In this document: positions 44,456 through 52,263 of the stretch, in pieces
Numbering within the stretch: the stretch's first letter is position 1
How the letters are laid out: the number at the start of each line of letters is the position of its first letter
Assembly: GCF_034675905.1 (NCBI RefSeq)
Contig: NZ_JAUCCV010000005.1
Location: 62,001-126,000 of the forward strand
Length of the DNA: 64,000 nucleotides
Reading direction: 5' to 3'
DNA from: Castellaniella sp034675905
GTDB taxonomy: Bacteria > Pseudomonadota > Gammaproteobacteria > Burkholderiales > Burkholderiaceae_B
The notes under the pieces: model-generated
Databases searched by the model: none
What the model was told of the DNA's origin: nothing
What the model saw: the letters and a program-made list of their open reading frames with translations, nothing else
Made by a program: the position numbers and the translations under genes

Positions 44456-45418
44456 ATGGGCCCCAGTCAGAATATCGTGGATGACCGTGCCAGCCTGACC
44501 GGCACCAACCGGTTCGAACTTTTGCTCTTTCGTCTGGGGGCCAATACGGAATCCGGCCAGTCCGAACTGTACGGCATTAACGTGCTCAAGGTACGTGAGA
44601 TCGTCACGATGCCGACCGTGACCGCCGTCGCGGGGGCGCCGAAATACTCTCTGGGCGTGGTCCAGCTGCGTGATCAGGTGATCCCGGTATTCGATCTGCC
44701 CGCCATCGTGGGCTGCAAGCTGCCCACGGCGCCGACCTTGATGCTGGTCACCGAATTCGGTCGTACGACCCAGGCGTTTACCGTGGAATCGGTCGACGAT
44801 ATCGTGCGCCTGGATTGGAATGACGTGATTTCCGCAGAATCCAGCGGCACGTCTCAAAGCCTGGTCAGCAGCATGGCGCGGCTGGACGACTCCGCCGACA
44901 ATACCCGTTTGGCTCAGGTGCTGGATGTCGAAGCCATCCTGCAGATGGTCACGCCGGAAAAGGACCGCCATCAGGTGGATGCCAAAGACGTCGGCGACAA
45001 GATCACCCTGCGACCTGGCTCGGTCGTGCTGGCAGCGGATGACTCCTTTGTGGCGCGCTCCTTGCTGGAGCAAGCACTGAAGGCCATGCAGTTGCCCTAT
45101 GAAATGGTCAAATCAGGGCGCGAGGCCTGGGATCGCCTGAATGTCCTGAAAGCCGCCGCCGAGGCCGAGGGCAAAACCATTCTGGACAAGGTCAGTCTGA
45201 TGCTGACCGACCTGGAAATGCCTGAAATGGACGGCTTTACCCTGACCCGCAACATCAAGCAGGACACCCGCCTGCGGGTCTTGCCGGTGGTGATTCACTC
45301 CTCTCTGTCGGGTTCGGCCAACGAGGATCACGTGCGCAGCGTCGGTGCGGATGGCTATGTGGCGAAATTCTCCGCCGAAGAACTGGCCGCGACCTTGCGC
45401 AAGGTGCTGACGCGCTAG
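44456..45418 (+). CDS. cheV: chemotaxis coupling protein CheV (CheW-receiver fusion)
   Basis: A 320-residue protein with an N-terminal CheW-like domain (about 18-160: YGINVLKVREIV, GVVQLRDQVIPVFDLP) and a C-terminal receiver domain (about 185-318). The receiver has LAADDS at its acidic pocket, the phosphoacceptor in LMLTDLEMPEMDG, and a lysine in YVAKFSAEE. CheV couples chemoreceptors to CheA and tunes adaptation. No other chemotaxis gene lies nearby, so it is a lone copy. A good terminator follows. Confidence 0.92.
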   Translation: MGPSQNIVDDRASLTGTNRFELLLFRLGANTESGQSELYGINVLKVREIVTMPTVTAVAGAPKYSLGVVQLRDQVIPVFDLPAIVGCKLPTAPTLMLVTEFGRTTQAFTVESVDDIVRLDWNDVISAESSGTSQSLVSSMARLDDSADNTRLAQVLDVEAILQMVTPEKDRHQVDAKDVGDKITLRPGSVVLAADDSFVARSLLEQALKAMQLPYEMVKSGREAWDRLNVLKAAAEAEGKTILDKVSLMLTDLEMPEMDGFTLTRNIKQDTRLRVLPVVIHSSLSGSANEDHVRSVGADGYVAKFSAEELAATLRKVLTR

Positions 45419-45464
45419 CCGTCTCGGTCTGACGCGGACAGGTCGCCGCATCGCTTCGCCTCTG

Positions 45465-45489
45465 CGGCCCATCCTTGATGGGCCGTTTT
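45465..45489 (+). terminator. rho-independent terminator after cheV
   Basis: A perfect 9-bp stem CGGCCCATC/GATGGGCCG with a 3-base loop, followed by TTTT at 45486-45489. It is placed 46 bases after the cheV stop. Confidence 0.8.
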
Positions 45490-45568
45490 GCTGGGCGCCA
45501 TCGTTCGGTCCGGCGGGGCGGGTGTGTCTGGAATCTGCGGAGTGCGCTACTATGCCTTTTGGCTTATA

Positions 45569-45583
45569 TGCTGCGATGCAGCA
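45569..45583. promoter_or_regulatory. inverted repeat upstream of the thiolase gene
   Basis: TGCTGC-GAT-GCAGCA is a perfect 6+6 dyad ending 20 bases before the thiolase start and just ahead of its ribosome-binding site. It could be an operator or a small mRNA hairpin. Confidence 0.25.
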
Positions 45584-45603
45584 CCCATCACGGAGACATC
45601 ATC

Positions 45604-46785
45604 ATGCAGGATATCGTTATCGTACAAGCGTGCCGCACGGCGGTTGGGGACTTCGGCGGAGGGCTGAAAGATACGGCTCCTTGCGAGCTGGGCACGCTGG
45701 TGGTGCGCGAGGTGCTGAACCGTGCAGGCGTGGACGCAGCGGATGTCGGTCATGTGGTGTTCGGCCACGTCATCAATACCGAGCCGCGTGATATGTATCT
45801 GTCGCGGGTCGCAACCATCAATGCGGGTATTCCGCAGGCGACGCCGGCGTTCAATGTCAACCGCCTGTGCGGGTCCGGGCTGCAGGCCATCGTATCCGCC
45901 GCGCAGGTGCTGATGCTGGGCGACGCGGAGGTCGCCATCGGCGCCGGAGCCGAAAGCATGAGCCGCGCCCCCTATGTGGCCACGGGTCAGCGTTGGGGAT
46001 CGCGCATGGGGGATTCGCGTCTGGTGGACATGATGACCGGCGCCTTGTCCTGCCCGTTCGAAAAATACCACATGGGGGTAACGGCGGAAAACGTGGCCCA
46101 GAAATACGGCATCAGCCGCGAGGATCAGGATGCGCTGGCGCTGGAATCCCACCGCCGCGCAGCACACGCCATCGAACAGGGCTACTTCAAATCCCAGATC
46201 GTCCCCGTGGTGCAAAAGACCCGCAAGGGCGAAGTCGTCTTTGATCAGGACGAGCACGTGCGTTTTGATGCGACGCCCGACAGTTTCAATAAATTGAGGC
46301 CTGTTTTCGCCAAGGAAAACGGTACGGTCACGGCCGGCAATGCGTCCGGCCTGAATGACGGGGCTGCTGCGGTTCTGTTGATGACGGCCGGCGCCGCCCG
46401 CGCGCGCGGGCTCACGCCCATGGCGCGGCTGGTATCTTACGGTCATGCTGGCGTCGATCCCCAGTACATGGGCATCGGGCCGGTGCCGGCCACTCGTCAG
46501 GCCTTGCAGCGGGCAGGCCTGAGCTTGGACCAGATCGACGTGATCGAAGCCAACGAGGCCTTTGCCGCCCAGGCCTGCGCGGTTTCCCGCGAGCTGGGCT
46601 TTGACCCTGCCAAGGTCAATCCCAACGGCAGCGGCATCAGCCTGGGTCATCCCATCGGCGCCACCGGCGCCCTGATCACGGTCAAGGCTTTGCACGAGCT
46701 GGAGCGCGTTCAGGGCCGCCATGCCCTGGTCACGATGTGCATCGGCGGCGGGCAGGGGATTGCCGCTATTTTCGAACGACTGTAA
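45604..46785 (+). CDS. acetyl-CoA acetyltransferase (thiolase)
   Basis: A 393-residue degradative/biosynthetic-type thiolase. The nucleophilic cysteine is in NVNRLCGSGLQAIVSA near residue 89, the catalytic histidine in SGISLGHPIGATGA, and the second cysteine in VTMCIGGGQGIA. The ATG at 45604 follows GGAGACATCATC; the frame is open 129 bases further upstream, but that stretch includes the terminator of cheV. It could serve polyhydroxybutyrate synthesis (PhaA/BktB role) or beta-ketothiolysis. No phaB or phaC adjoins it. Confidence 0.9.
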   Translation: MQDIVIVQACRTAVGDFGGGLKDTAPCELGTLVVREVLNRAGVDAADVGHVVFGHVINTEPRDMYLSRVATINAGIPQATPAFNVNRLCGSGLQAIVSAAQVLMLGDAEVAIGAGAESMSRAPYVATGQRWGSRMGDSRLVDMMTGALSCPFEKYHMGVTAENVAQKYGISREDQDALALESHRRAAHAIEQGYFKSQIVPVVQKTRKGEVVFDQDEHVRFDATPDSFNKLRPVFAKENGTVTAGNASGLNDGAAAVLLMTAGAARARGLTPMARLVSYGHAGVDPQYMGIGPVPATRQALQRAGLSLDQIDVIEANEAFAAQACAVSRELGFDPAKVNPNGSGISLGHPIGATGALITVKALHELERVQGRHALVTMCIGGGQGIAAIFERL

Positions 46786-46793
46786 TTTTTTCC

Positions 46794-47564
46794 ATGGCTC
46801 GACTCCGTCATACTGCGGCAGCGCGACAGGCTGCCATCGATGCCGATCTGCCCACCCTGTCCGAGCAGGACGGGGTGCGCTATCTGCACTTCAATTCCGA
46901 ATGGGTGCAGGGCGCCATGCGGGTGTCCAAACCGTCCGAACTGGTGCTGGCGTACACGCAGCAGATGATGGCCTGGCTGTTGTTCGTGCAACCAGGCGGA
47001 CGCGATCATCTGGGGGTCATGGGTTTGGGGGCGGGGTCCCTGCTGCGTTTCACCTTGCGCCATACCCGTTCCCAGGTGGAAACCGTCGAGCGCAATCCCG
47101 GTGTGACCGCCATGTGCCAGGCCTTCTTTCGCTTGCCGGGCAGCGAGCGGTCCGTGCTCGATCATGCCGATGCCCGTGATTGGGCCGCCGAACCGCAGCG
47201 GGCAGGGCGTTATCGCGCCCTGATGGTGGATCTGTACGACAGCCAGGCCCAGGGGCCGGTCTGCGACGAGGCATCTTTTTACCGGGATTGCTACCGGATA
47301 CTGGACGAACCCGGCGTCATGGCGGTCAATCTGTTCGGTCACCATGACAGCTTCGAGCGCAATCTGCAGCGTATCCGCGACGCATTCAATGGCCGTGTCC
47401 TTTGCCTGCCGGAAATCGACGAGGGCAATACGGTGGCGCTGGCCTTCAAAGGCCATGCCCTGGAGGGCTCGGCCGGCGCCTTGCTGGACAGGGCTGCGCT
47501 GCTGGAATCCCGCACCGGGCTGCCGGCCCAGCGCTGGGCAAGATCGTTGCTGGCCTTGATGTGA
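46794..47564 (+). CDS. spermidine synthase-like methyltransferase-fold protein
   Basis: A 256-residue protein with the spermidine-synthase Rossmann core: LGVMGLGAGSLLRFTLRH (glycine-rich loop), VETVERNPGVTAM (acidic residue that binds the nucleoside) and YRALMVDLYDSQAQG. The N-terminal tetramerisation domain of true SpeE is short, so polyamine synthesis is not assured. It begins eight bases after the thiolase stop and is probably cotranscribed with it. Confidence 0.75.
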   Translation: MARLRHTAAARQAAIDADLPTLSEQDGVRYLHFNSEWVQGAMRVSKPSELVLAYTQQMMAWLLFVQPGGRDHLGVMGLGAGSLLRFTLRHTRSQVETVERNPGVTAMCQAFFRLPGSERSVLDHADARDWAAEPQRAGRYRALMVDLYDSQAQGPVCDEASFYRDCYRILDEPGVMAVNLFGHHDSFERNLQRIRDAFNGRVLCLPEIDEGNTVALAFKGHALEGSAGALLDRAALLESRTGLPAQRWARSLLALM

Positions 47565-47631
47565 GTCCGCGCGGACCGGCCGGTGGCATCCGGCAGGCGC
47601 AGCACCGTCAAAAGCAGTATTTCATCGGCAT

Positions 47632-47660
47632 TTGACAGTGTCCTGAATCCCCCCTAAAAT
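47632..47660 (+). promoter_or_regulatory. sigma-70 promoter of tRNA-Val
   Basis: TTGACA at 47632-47637, a 17-base spacer, and TAAAAT at 47655-47660. Transcription should start near 47667, eight bases before the mature tRNA. Confidence 0.8.
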
Positions 47661-47674
47661 CTCGTTCTTTCTTC

Positions 47675-47751
47675 AGGCGGTTAGCTCAGTTGGTTAGAGC
47701 GCTACGTTGACATCGTAGAGGTCGCTGGTTCGAATCCAGTACTGCCTACCA
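47675..47751 (+). tRNA. tRNA-Val (anticodon GAC)
   Basis: A 77-base tRNA. The acceptor stem AGGCGGT pairs with ACTGCCT (one G-U), the D loop is AGTTGGTTAGA, the anticodon stem CTACG/CGTAG holds loop TTGACAT with anticodon GAC, and the T loop is TTCGAAT. The CCA end is encoded at 47749-47751. Confidence 0.96.
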
Positions 47752-47759
47752 GAATCCGC

Positions 47760-47796
47760 AAAAGCCGCCGTCATCCATCAGGTGACGGCGGCTTTT
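47760..47796 (+). terminator. rho-independent terminator after tRNA-Val
   Basis: A perfect 14-bp stem, from AAAAGCCGCCGTCA to TGACGGCGGCTTTT, with a 9-base loop. It starts nine bases after the tRNA CCA end. Confidence 0.92.
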
Positions 47797-47940
47797 GTCT
47801 TGTTTGCAACAATTATCAGAAATCAGCCTTGCGGCAGGCCCGCAAACGTAGGCAGGCTGCGCGGTGAAATTGATTGTTGACGGTCCGATTGCTAAACTGT
47901 AGGCATATCCCTCCTGCATGGCTAATCTAGACTTTTACCG

Positions 47941-47968
47941 ACGCGGCGCAGGCCGCGTTTTGTATTTT
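47941..47968 (+). promoter_or_regulatory. hairpin plus T-rich run directly upstream of thrS (candidate attenuator or operator)
   Basis: ACGCGGC pairs with GCCGCGT around GCAG, followed by the T-rich TTTGTATTTT, and the thrS ribosome-binding site begins at once (CAGGA). It has the form of a weak intrinsic terminator placed so that it could limit thrS expression. No threonine-rich leader peptide is evident. Confidence 0.45.
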
Positions 47969-47982
47969 CAGGACACACATTC

Positions 47983-49929
47983 ATGGTTTGCATCACCTTG
48001 CCAGACGGCTCACAGCGTGAGTTCGATCATCCCGTTTCCGTGCTCGACGTCGCGCGGTCTATCGGGACCGGGTTGGGCAAGGCCGCCCTGGGGGGCAAGA
48101 TCACCGTCGATGGGCAGCCCGCCCGGCTGGTGGATGCCAGTCATGTCATTGATCAGGATGCGGCGCTCAGCATCATTACCGACAAGGACCCCGATGGTCT
48201 GGATCTGATCCGGCATTCCACGGCGCATCTGCTGGCTTACGCCGTGAAATCGCTGTTTCCCGATGCCCAGGTCACGATCGGTCCCGTGATCGACAACGGC
48301 TTTTATTACGATTTTTCGTATAAACGGCCTTTCACTCCTGAAGACCTGCAGGCTATTGAACAGAAAATGGCCGAATTGGCCAAACGGGATGAAACCGTCG
48401 TCCGCGAAGAATGGGACCGCGACGAGGCCGTCAAATTCTTTCATGGCATCGGTGAAGCCTATAAGGCCGAAATCATCGCGTCCATTCCCAGCAACGAAAA
48501 AATCAGCCTGTATCGCGAGGGCAATTTCATCGACCTGTGCCGCGGGCCGCACGTGCCGTCCACTGGCCGCCTGAAAGTCTTCAAACTGATGAAGGTCGCG
48601 GGCGCCTACTGGCGCGGTGATAGCAAAAATGAAATGCTGCAGCGCATTTACGGCACCGCCTGGGCGCGCCAAGCCGATCAGGATGCCTACCTGCACATGC
48701 TGGAACAGGCTGAACTGCGCGATCATCGCCGCATCGGCCGTGAACTGGACCTGTTTCATTTCCAGGACGAAGCTCCCGGCCTGATTTTCTGGCACCCCAA
48801 AGGCTGGACCCTCTGGCAGCAGGTCGAACAATACATGCGCCGGATATATCAGGACAACGGCTACCAGGAAGTCAAAGCTCCGCAGATTCTGGACTTGTCT
48901 CTCTGGAAGAAAACCGGTCACTGGGACAACTACCAGGAAAATATGTTCACGACGGAATCCGAAAACCGCGTGTATGGCCTGAAGCCCATGAATTGCCCCG
49001 GTCACGTGCAGATCTTCAATGCCGGCTTGCATTCCTATCGCGAATTGCCGCTGCGCTACGGCGAATTCGGCCAGTGCCACCGCAACGAGCCCTCTGGCTC
49101 TCTGCATGGCATGATGCGGGTGCGCGGCTTTACCCAGGATGACGGCCACATCTTCTGCACCGAAGACCAGCTGCAGGAAGAATGCGCGGCCTTCACCCGC
49201 TTGCTGCAAAAGGTCTATGCCGATTTCGGCTTTACCGAGATCCTGTACAAGGTCGCCACGCGTCCTGAAAAGCGCATCGGCGCCGATGACGTGTGGGATA
49301 AGGCCGAAAAGGCTTTGATGGACAGCCTGGACCTGTCGCATTGCACCTACGAAGTCTCCGAAGGCGAGGGCGCTTTTTACGGTCCCAAGATCGAATACAC
49401 CCTGAAGGACGCCATTGGCCGCCATTGGCAGTGCGGCACGATTCAGGTGGATTTTTCCATGCCGGTGCGTTTAGGCGCAGAATACGTGGATGCACAGGAT
49501 CAACGTCGTCCGCCCGTCATGCTGCATCGCGCCATCCTGGGATCACTGGAGCGTTTCATCGGCATGCTGATTGAAAATCATGCCGGCGCCTTGCCCGCCT
49601 GGCTGGCGCCGCAGCACGCCGTGGTCTGCTGTATTTCCGACAGTTCAGCAGACTATGCGGATCAGGTCTCTAAAACTCTTGTTAAACAAGGGTTTAGGGT
49701 TTCGTCCGATTTGCGCGGCGAAAAGATCACCCGTAAAATCCGCGAACACAGTTTGCAGAAAATTCCGTATATTCTGGTCGTAGGCGATAAGGAACGCGAA
49801 TCCGGCGCCGTGGCCGTGCGAGGGCGTGGGAAACTGGATCTGGGCGTCATGCCGGTCGCTGATTTCTCCGCCCGCCTGCAGCAGGAAATCGAAACCCGTT
49901 ATCAGGGGGGCGATTCAGGCCAGGCCTGA
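47983..49929 (+). CDS. thrS: threonyl-tRNA synthetase
   Basis: A 648-residue class II synthetase. The TGS domain (1-62: VCITLPDGSQREFDHPVS) is followed by the editing domain (about 65-225), with HSTAHLLAYAVK and IDLCRGPHVPSTG. The catalytic core (about 245-540) has zinc cysteine in LKPMNCPGHVQIF, motif 2 in RYGEFGQCHRNEPSGSLHG and motif 3 near MLHRAILGSLERF. The anticodon-binding domain ends the protein. It is followed 35 bases later by infC, as in most bacteria. Confidence 0.97.
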   Translation: MVCITLPDGSQREFDHPVSVLDVARSIGTGLGKAALGGKITVDGQPARLVDASHVIDQDAALSIITDKDPDGLDLIRHSTAHLLAYAVKSLFPDAQVTIGPVIDNGFYYDFSYKRPFTPEDLQAIEQKMAELAKRDETVVREEWDRDEAVKFFHGIGEAYKAEIIASIPSNEKISLYREGNFIDLCRGPHVPSTGRLKVFKLMKVAGAYWRGDSKNEMLQRIYGTAWARQADQDAYLHMLEQAELRDHRRIGRELDLFHFQDEAPGLIFWHPKGWTLWQQVEQYMRRIYQDNGYQEVKAPQILDLSLWKKTGHWDNYQENMFTTESENRVYGLKPMNCPGHVQIFNAGLHSYRELPLRYGEFGQCHRNEPSGSLHGMMRVRGFTQDDGHIFCTEDQLQEECAAFTRLLQKVYADFGFTEILYKVATRPEKRIGADDVWDKAEKALMDSLDLSHCTYEVSEGEGAFYGPKIEYTLKDAIGRHWQCGTIQVDFSMPVRLGAEYVDAQDQRRPPVMLHRAILGSLERFIGMLIENHAGALPAWLAPQHAVVCCISDSSADYADQVSKTLVKQGFRVSSDLRGEKITRKIREHSLQKIPYILVVGDKERESGAVAVRGRGKLDLGVMPVADFSARLQQEIETRYQGGDSGQA

Positions 49930-49964
49930 AGCCTTCATTCTTTCAATTCACAGGAGTCCTAGAC

Positions 49965-50507
49965 ATCGCAACCGAAAAGAAACACCGTATCAACGGTGAA
50001 ATCCGTATCCATGAAGTCCGCCTGCTGGGCGTAGAAGGCGAACAGTTGGGCATCGTGCGCACTGCCGACGCCTTGGTCCTCGCCGAGCAGAACGACGTCG
50101 ATCTGGTCGAGATCTCGCCGACGGCTGATCCCCCGGTGTGCCGACTGATGGATTACGGCAAATTCAAGTATCAGGAACAAAAACGCCAGGCCGAAGCCCG
50201 CGCCCGCCAGAAGATCATCCAGGTCAAGGAAGTCAAGTTCCGCCCGGGCACCGACGAAGGCGACTATCAGGTGAAACTGCGCAATCTGCGCCGCTTCATC
50301 GAAGACGGCGACAAGGCCAAGGTCACGCTGCGTTTCCGCGGCCGCGAAATGGCCCACCAGGAACTCGGCATGCGTGTGCTCGAGCGGGTGCGTGATGATC
50401 TGGGCGACCTGATTCAGGTCGAAGCGATGCCCAAACTGGAAGGCCGGCAGATGGTCATGGTGTTGGCGCCGCGCCGGAAAGCCGGCAAACAGGGCGATGC
50501 CGCCTGA
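49965..50507 (+). CDS. infC: translation initiation factor IF-3, ATC start codon
   Basis: A 180-residue IF-3, which controls start-codon choice and 30S subunit availability. The first ATG in frame is at 50046, which would cut off the conserved N-terminus (RINGEIRIHEVRLLGVEGEQLG). Reading back from it, AGGAG at 49952-49956 lies eight bases before an ATC at 49965, which I take as the start. Non-AUG starts (AUU in E. coli) are the classical basis for IF-3 limiting its own synthesis. The linker helix (EQKRQAEARARQK) and C-terminal domain are complete. Unusually, rpmI does not follow it here. Confidence 0.93.
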   Translation: MATEKKHRINGEIRIHEVRLLGVEGEQLGIVRTADALVLAEQNDVDLVEISPTADPPVCRLMDYGKFKYQEQKRQAEARARQKIIQVKEVKFRPGTDEGDYQVKLRNLRRFIEDGDKAKVTLRFRGREMAHQELGMRVLERVRDDLGDLIQVEAMPKLEGRQMVMVLAPRRKAGKQGDAA

Positions 50508-50569
50508 TCACGGTTCCTGATCGATAGCGCCTGTCCGGGCGGGTCGATCGTCATTGGATGGGTTCTTTC

Positions 50570-51532
50570 ATGCATGTCCTGTTTGTCATCGATCCGCTGC
50601 CCGGCCTGAAGGCCTGGAAGGACTCGTCGGTCGCCATCATGCGCAGCCTGGCTGCGCGTGGTCATCTGTTCAGTTTCGCCTTGATGGGCGACCTGTACAT
50701 CGACCAGGGGCGGGTGCGGGTGGCCGCGACCGCCATGCAGTTGCGGGCGGATGCCGATTGGCTCGGACACGATTGGTGGACTCAGGACGCCGGTGCACAG
50801 GAATGTGATCTGGCGGATTTTGACGCTGTCCTGATGCGCAAGGATCCGCCCTTCGATATGGAATACGTCTACGCCACGCATCTGTTCGACTATGCGGCGG
50901 CGCAGGGCGCCAAGATCTTCAATGCCGGGTCGGCCATCCGCAATCACCCGGAAAAGCTGGCCATTACGGAATTCGCCCACTACACGGCGCCAACCTTGGT
51001 CAGTCGTGACATGGGCCGCTTGCGGGCTTTTCATGCACAGCATAGCGACGTGATCGTCAAGCCGCTGGACGGGATGGGCGGCAGCGGTATTTTCCGTCTG
51101 CGCCCGGAAGAACCCAATCTGGGGGCCATCCTGGAATCCCTCACCGATCTGGGGTCGCGCACCATCATGGCGCAGCGCTACATCCCCGAGATCGTGCAGG
51201 GGGACAAGCGCATCCTCATCATCGGCGGGGAACCCGTTCCGTTTGCGCTGGCGCGGATTCCGCTGCAAGGGGAAACCCGCGGCAACCTGGCCGCCGGCGG
51301 TCGCGGGCTTGCCCAGCCGCTGTCAGCGCGTGACCAGGAACTGGCCCAGGCGGTCGGTGATCATCTGGCGGGGCGCGGTCTGCTGCTGATCGGCCTGGAC
51401 GTCATCGGCGACTACATCACCGAAATCAACGTCACCAGCCCGACCTGTTTTGTGGAAATCACGGAACAGTCCGGCTTTGATGTCGCCGGCCGCTTTGTCG
51501 ATGCGCTGCAGCAGGCTGTGGAAACATCATGA
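50570..51532 (+). CDS. gshB: glutathione synthetase
   Basis: A 320-residue ATP-grasp ligase that joins gamma-glutamylcysteine and glycine. HVLFVIDPLPGLKAWKDSS at the N-terminus matches the family start, and VKPLDGMGGSGIFRL plus INVTSPTCFVEI form the ATP and metal sites. The ATG at 50570 aligns best; one at 50558 adds four residues. It follows infC by 62 bases and its stop overlaps the EIIA gene start by four bases, tying it to the PTS genes. Confidence 0.93.
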   Translation: MHVLFVIDPLPGLKAWKDSSVAIMRSLAARGHLFSFALMGDLYIDQGRVRVAATAMQLRADADWLGHDWWTQDAGAQECDLADFDAVLMRKDPPFDMEYVYATHLFDYAAAQGAKIFNAGSAIRNHPEKLAITEFAHYTAPTLVSRDMGRLRAFHAQHSDVIVKPLDGMGGSGIFRLRPEEPNLGAILESLTDLGSRTIMAQRYIPEIVQGDKRILIIGGEPVPFALARIPLQGETRGNLAAGGRGLAQPLSARDQELAQAVGDHLAGRGLLLIGLDVIGDYITEINVTSPTCFVEITEQSGFDVAGRFVDALQQAVETS

Positions 51533-51945
51533 AAACCCGGCTGGCCCTGGTGATGCACCAGCCCCTGGGTTCGGCGTTTCGCGCCTGCGCCCAGCATGTG
51601 CTGGGCCGGGTGCCCGATCTGCAGGTGTTCGACGTCGTGCCCGATGCGCCGCCGCAAGAACAGACAGACCGGGTGCTGGACTGGGTGCATGCCGGTCCGA
51701 TCGATGAACCCGTCCTGATGCTGTGTGATCTGTATGGCGCCACACCGTTCAATATCGCCGCGCAGGCGCTACGCCAGGCGCTCGAAGAAGGCTATATCAT
51801 TCATCTGTTGACCGGCACCAACGCCTGCATGGTCCTCAAGGCCTTGACCGATCAGCAGGAAAACCCGGAATCTCTCAGTGAACGCGTGCGACAGGGGGCG
51901 CTGCGCGGGATCGTCAACGCGGATCCCCCCTCCGACTGCTGCTAG
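51529..51945 (+). CDS. PTS EIIA component, mannose family (regulatory type)
   Basis: A 138-residue EIIA-Man-type domain. H10 in ALVMHQPLGS is at the phosphorylation position of the family, and LMLCDLYGATPFNIA is a typical core motif. No EIIB, EIIC or EIID gene follows, so it cannot by itself drive sugar uptake. In betaproteobacteria such EIIA proteins are part of a regulatory PTS. HPr is encoded 11 bases downstream. Confidence 0.88.
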   Translation: MKTRLALVMHQPLGSAFRACAQHVLGRVPDLQVFDVVPDAPPQEQTDRVLDWVHAGPIDEPVLMLCDLYGATPFNIAAQALRQALEEGYIIHLLTGTNACMVLKALTDQQENPESLSERVRQGALRGIVNADPPSDCC

Positions 51946-51956
51946 GAGTTTTGTCC

Positions 51957-52226
51957 ATGCCCATGATCGACCTGGTGATTTCGAACAAGCTTGGCCTGCA
52001 TGCGCGCGCAGCAGCAAAACTGACCCAGCTGGCGGGTCGCTTCAAAAGCGATGTCTTCATTTCCCGGGGCGCTCAGCGCGTCAATGCAAAAAGCATCATG
52101 GGCGTCATGATGCTGGCGGCGGGCTTGGGGGTGACGGTCAAGATCGAGGCGCTGGGCGTCGACGAGGATCAGGCCTTGGGCGATATTCGCGCCCTGTTCG
52201 AAGGCAAATTCGGGGAAGCCGAATGA
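51957..52226 (+). CDS. ptsH: phosphocarrier protein HPr
   Basis: An 89-residue HPr. The phosphoacceptor histidine is in NKLGLHARAAAKL, and the serine-46 region reads NAKSIMGVMML. It passes phosphate from EI to EIIA. TAGGAG at 51943-51948 supports the ATG at 51957; a TTG six bases earlier is unlikely. It lies between EIIA and ptsI. Confidence 0.93.
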   Translation: MPMIDLVISNKLGLHARAAAKLTQLAGRFKSDVFISRGAQRVNAKSIMGVMMLAAGLGVTVKIEALGVDEDQALGDIRALFEGKFGEAE

Positions 52227-52263
52227 CGCTGGCCGTCGCTGGCAGTGCCTCGGCTGGGGCGCC

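Noticed and set aside
47918..48208. A short frame overlapping the thrS start (MANLDFYRRG...) as a threonine leader peptide
   Set aside because: It is not threonine-rich before the hairpin, continues far into thrS in another frame, and lacks a ribosome-binding site.
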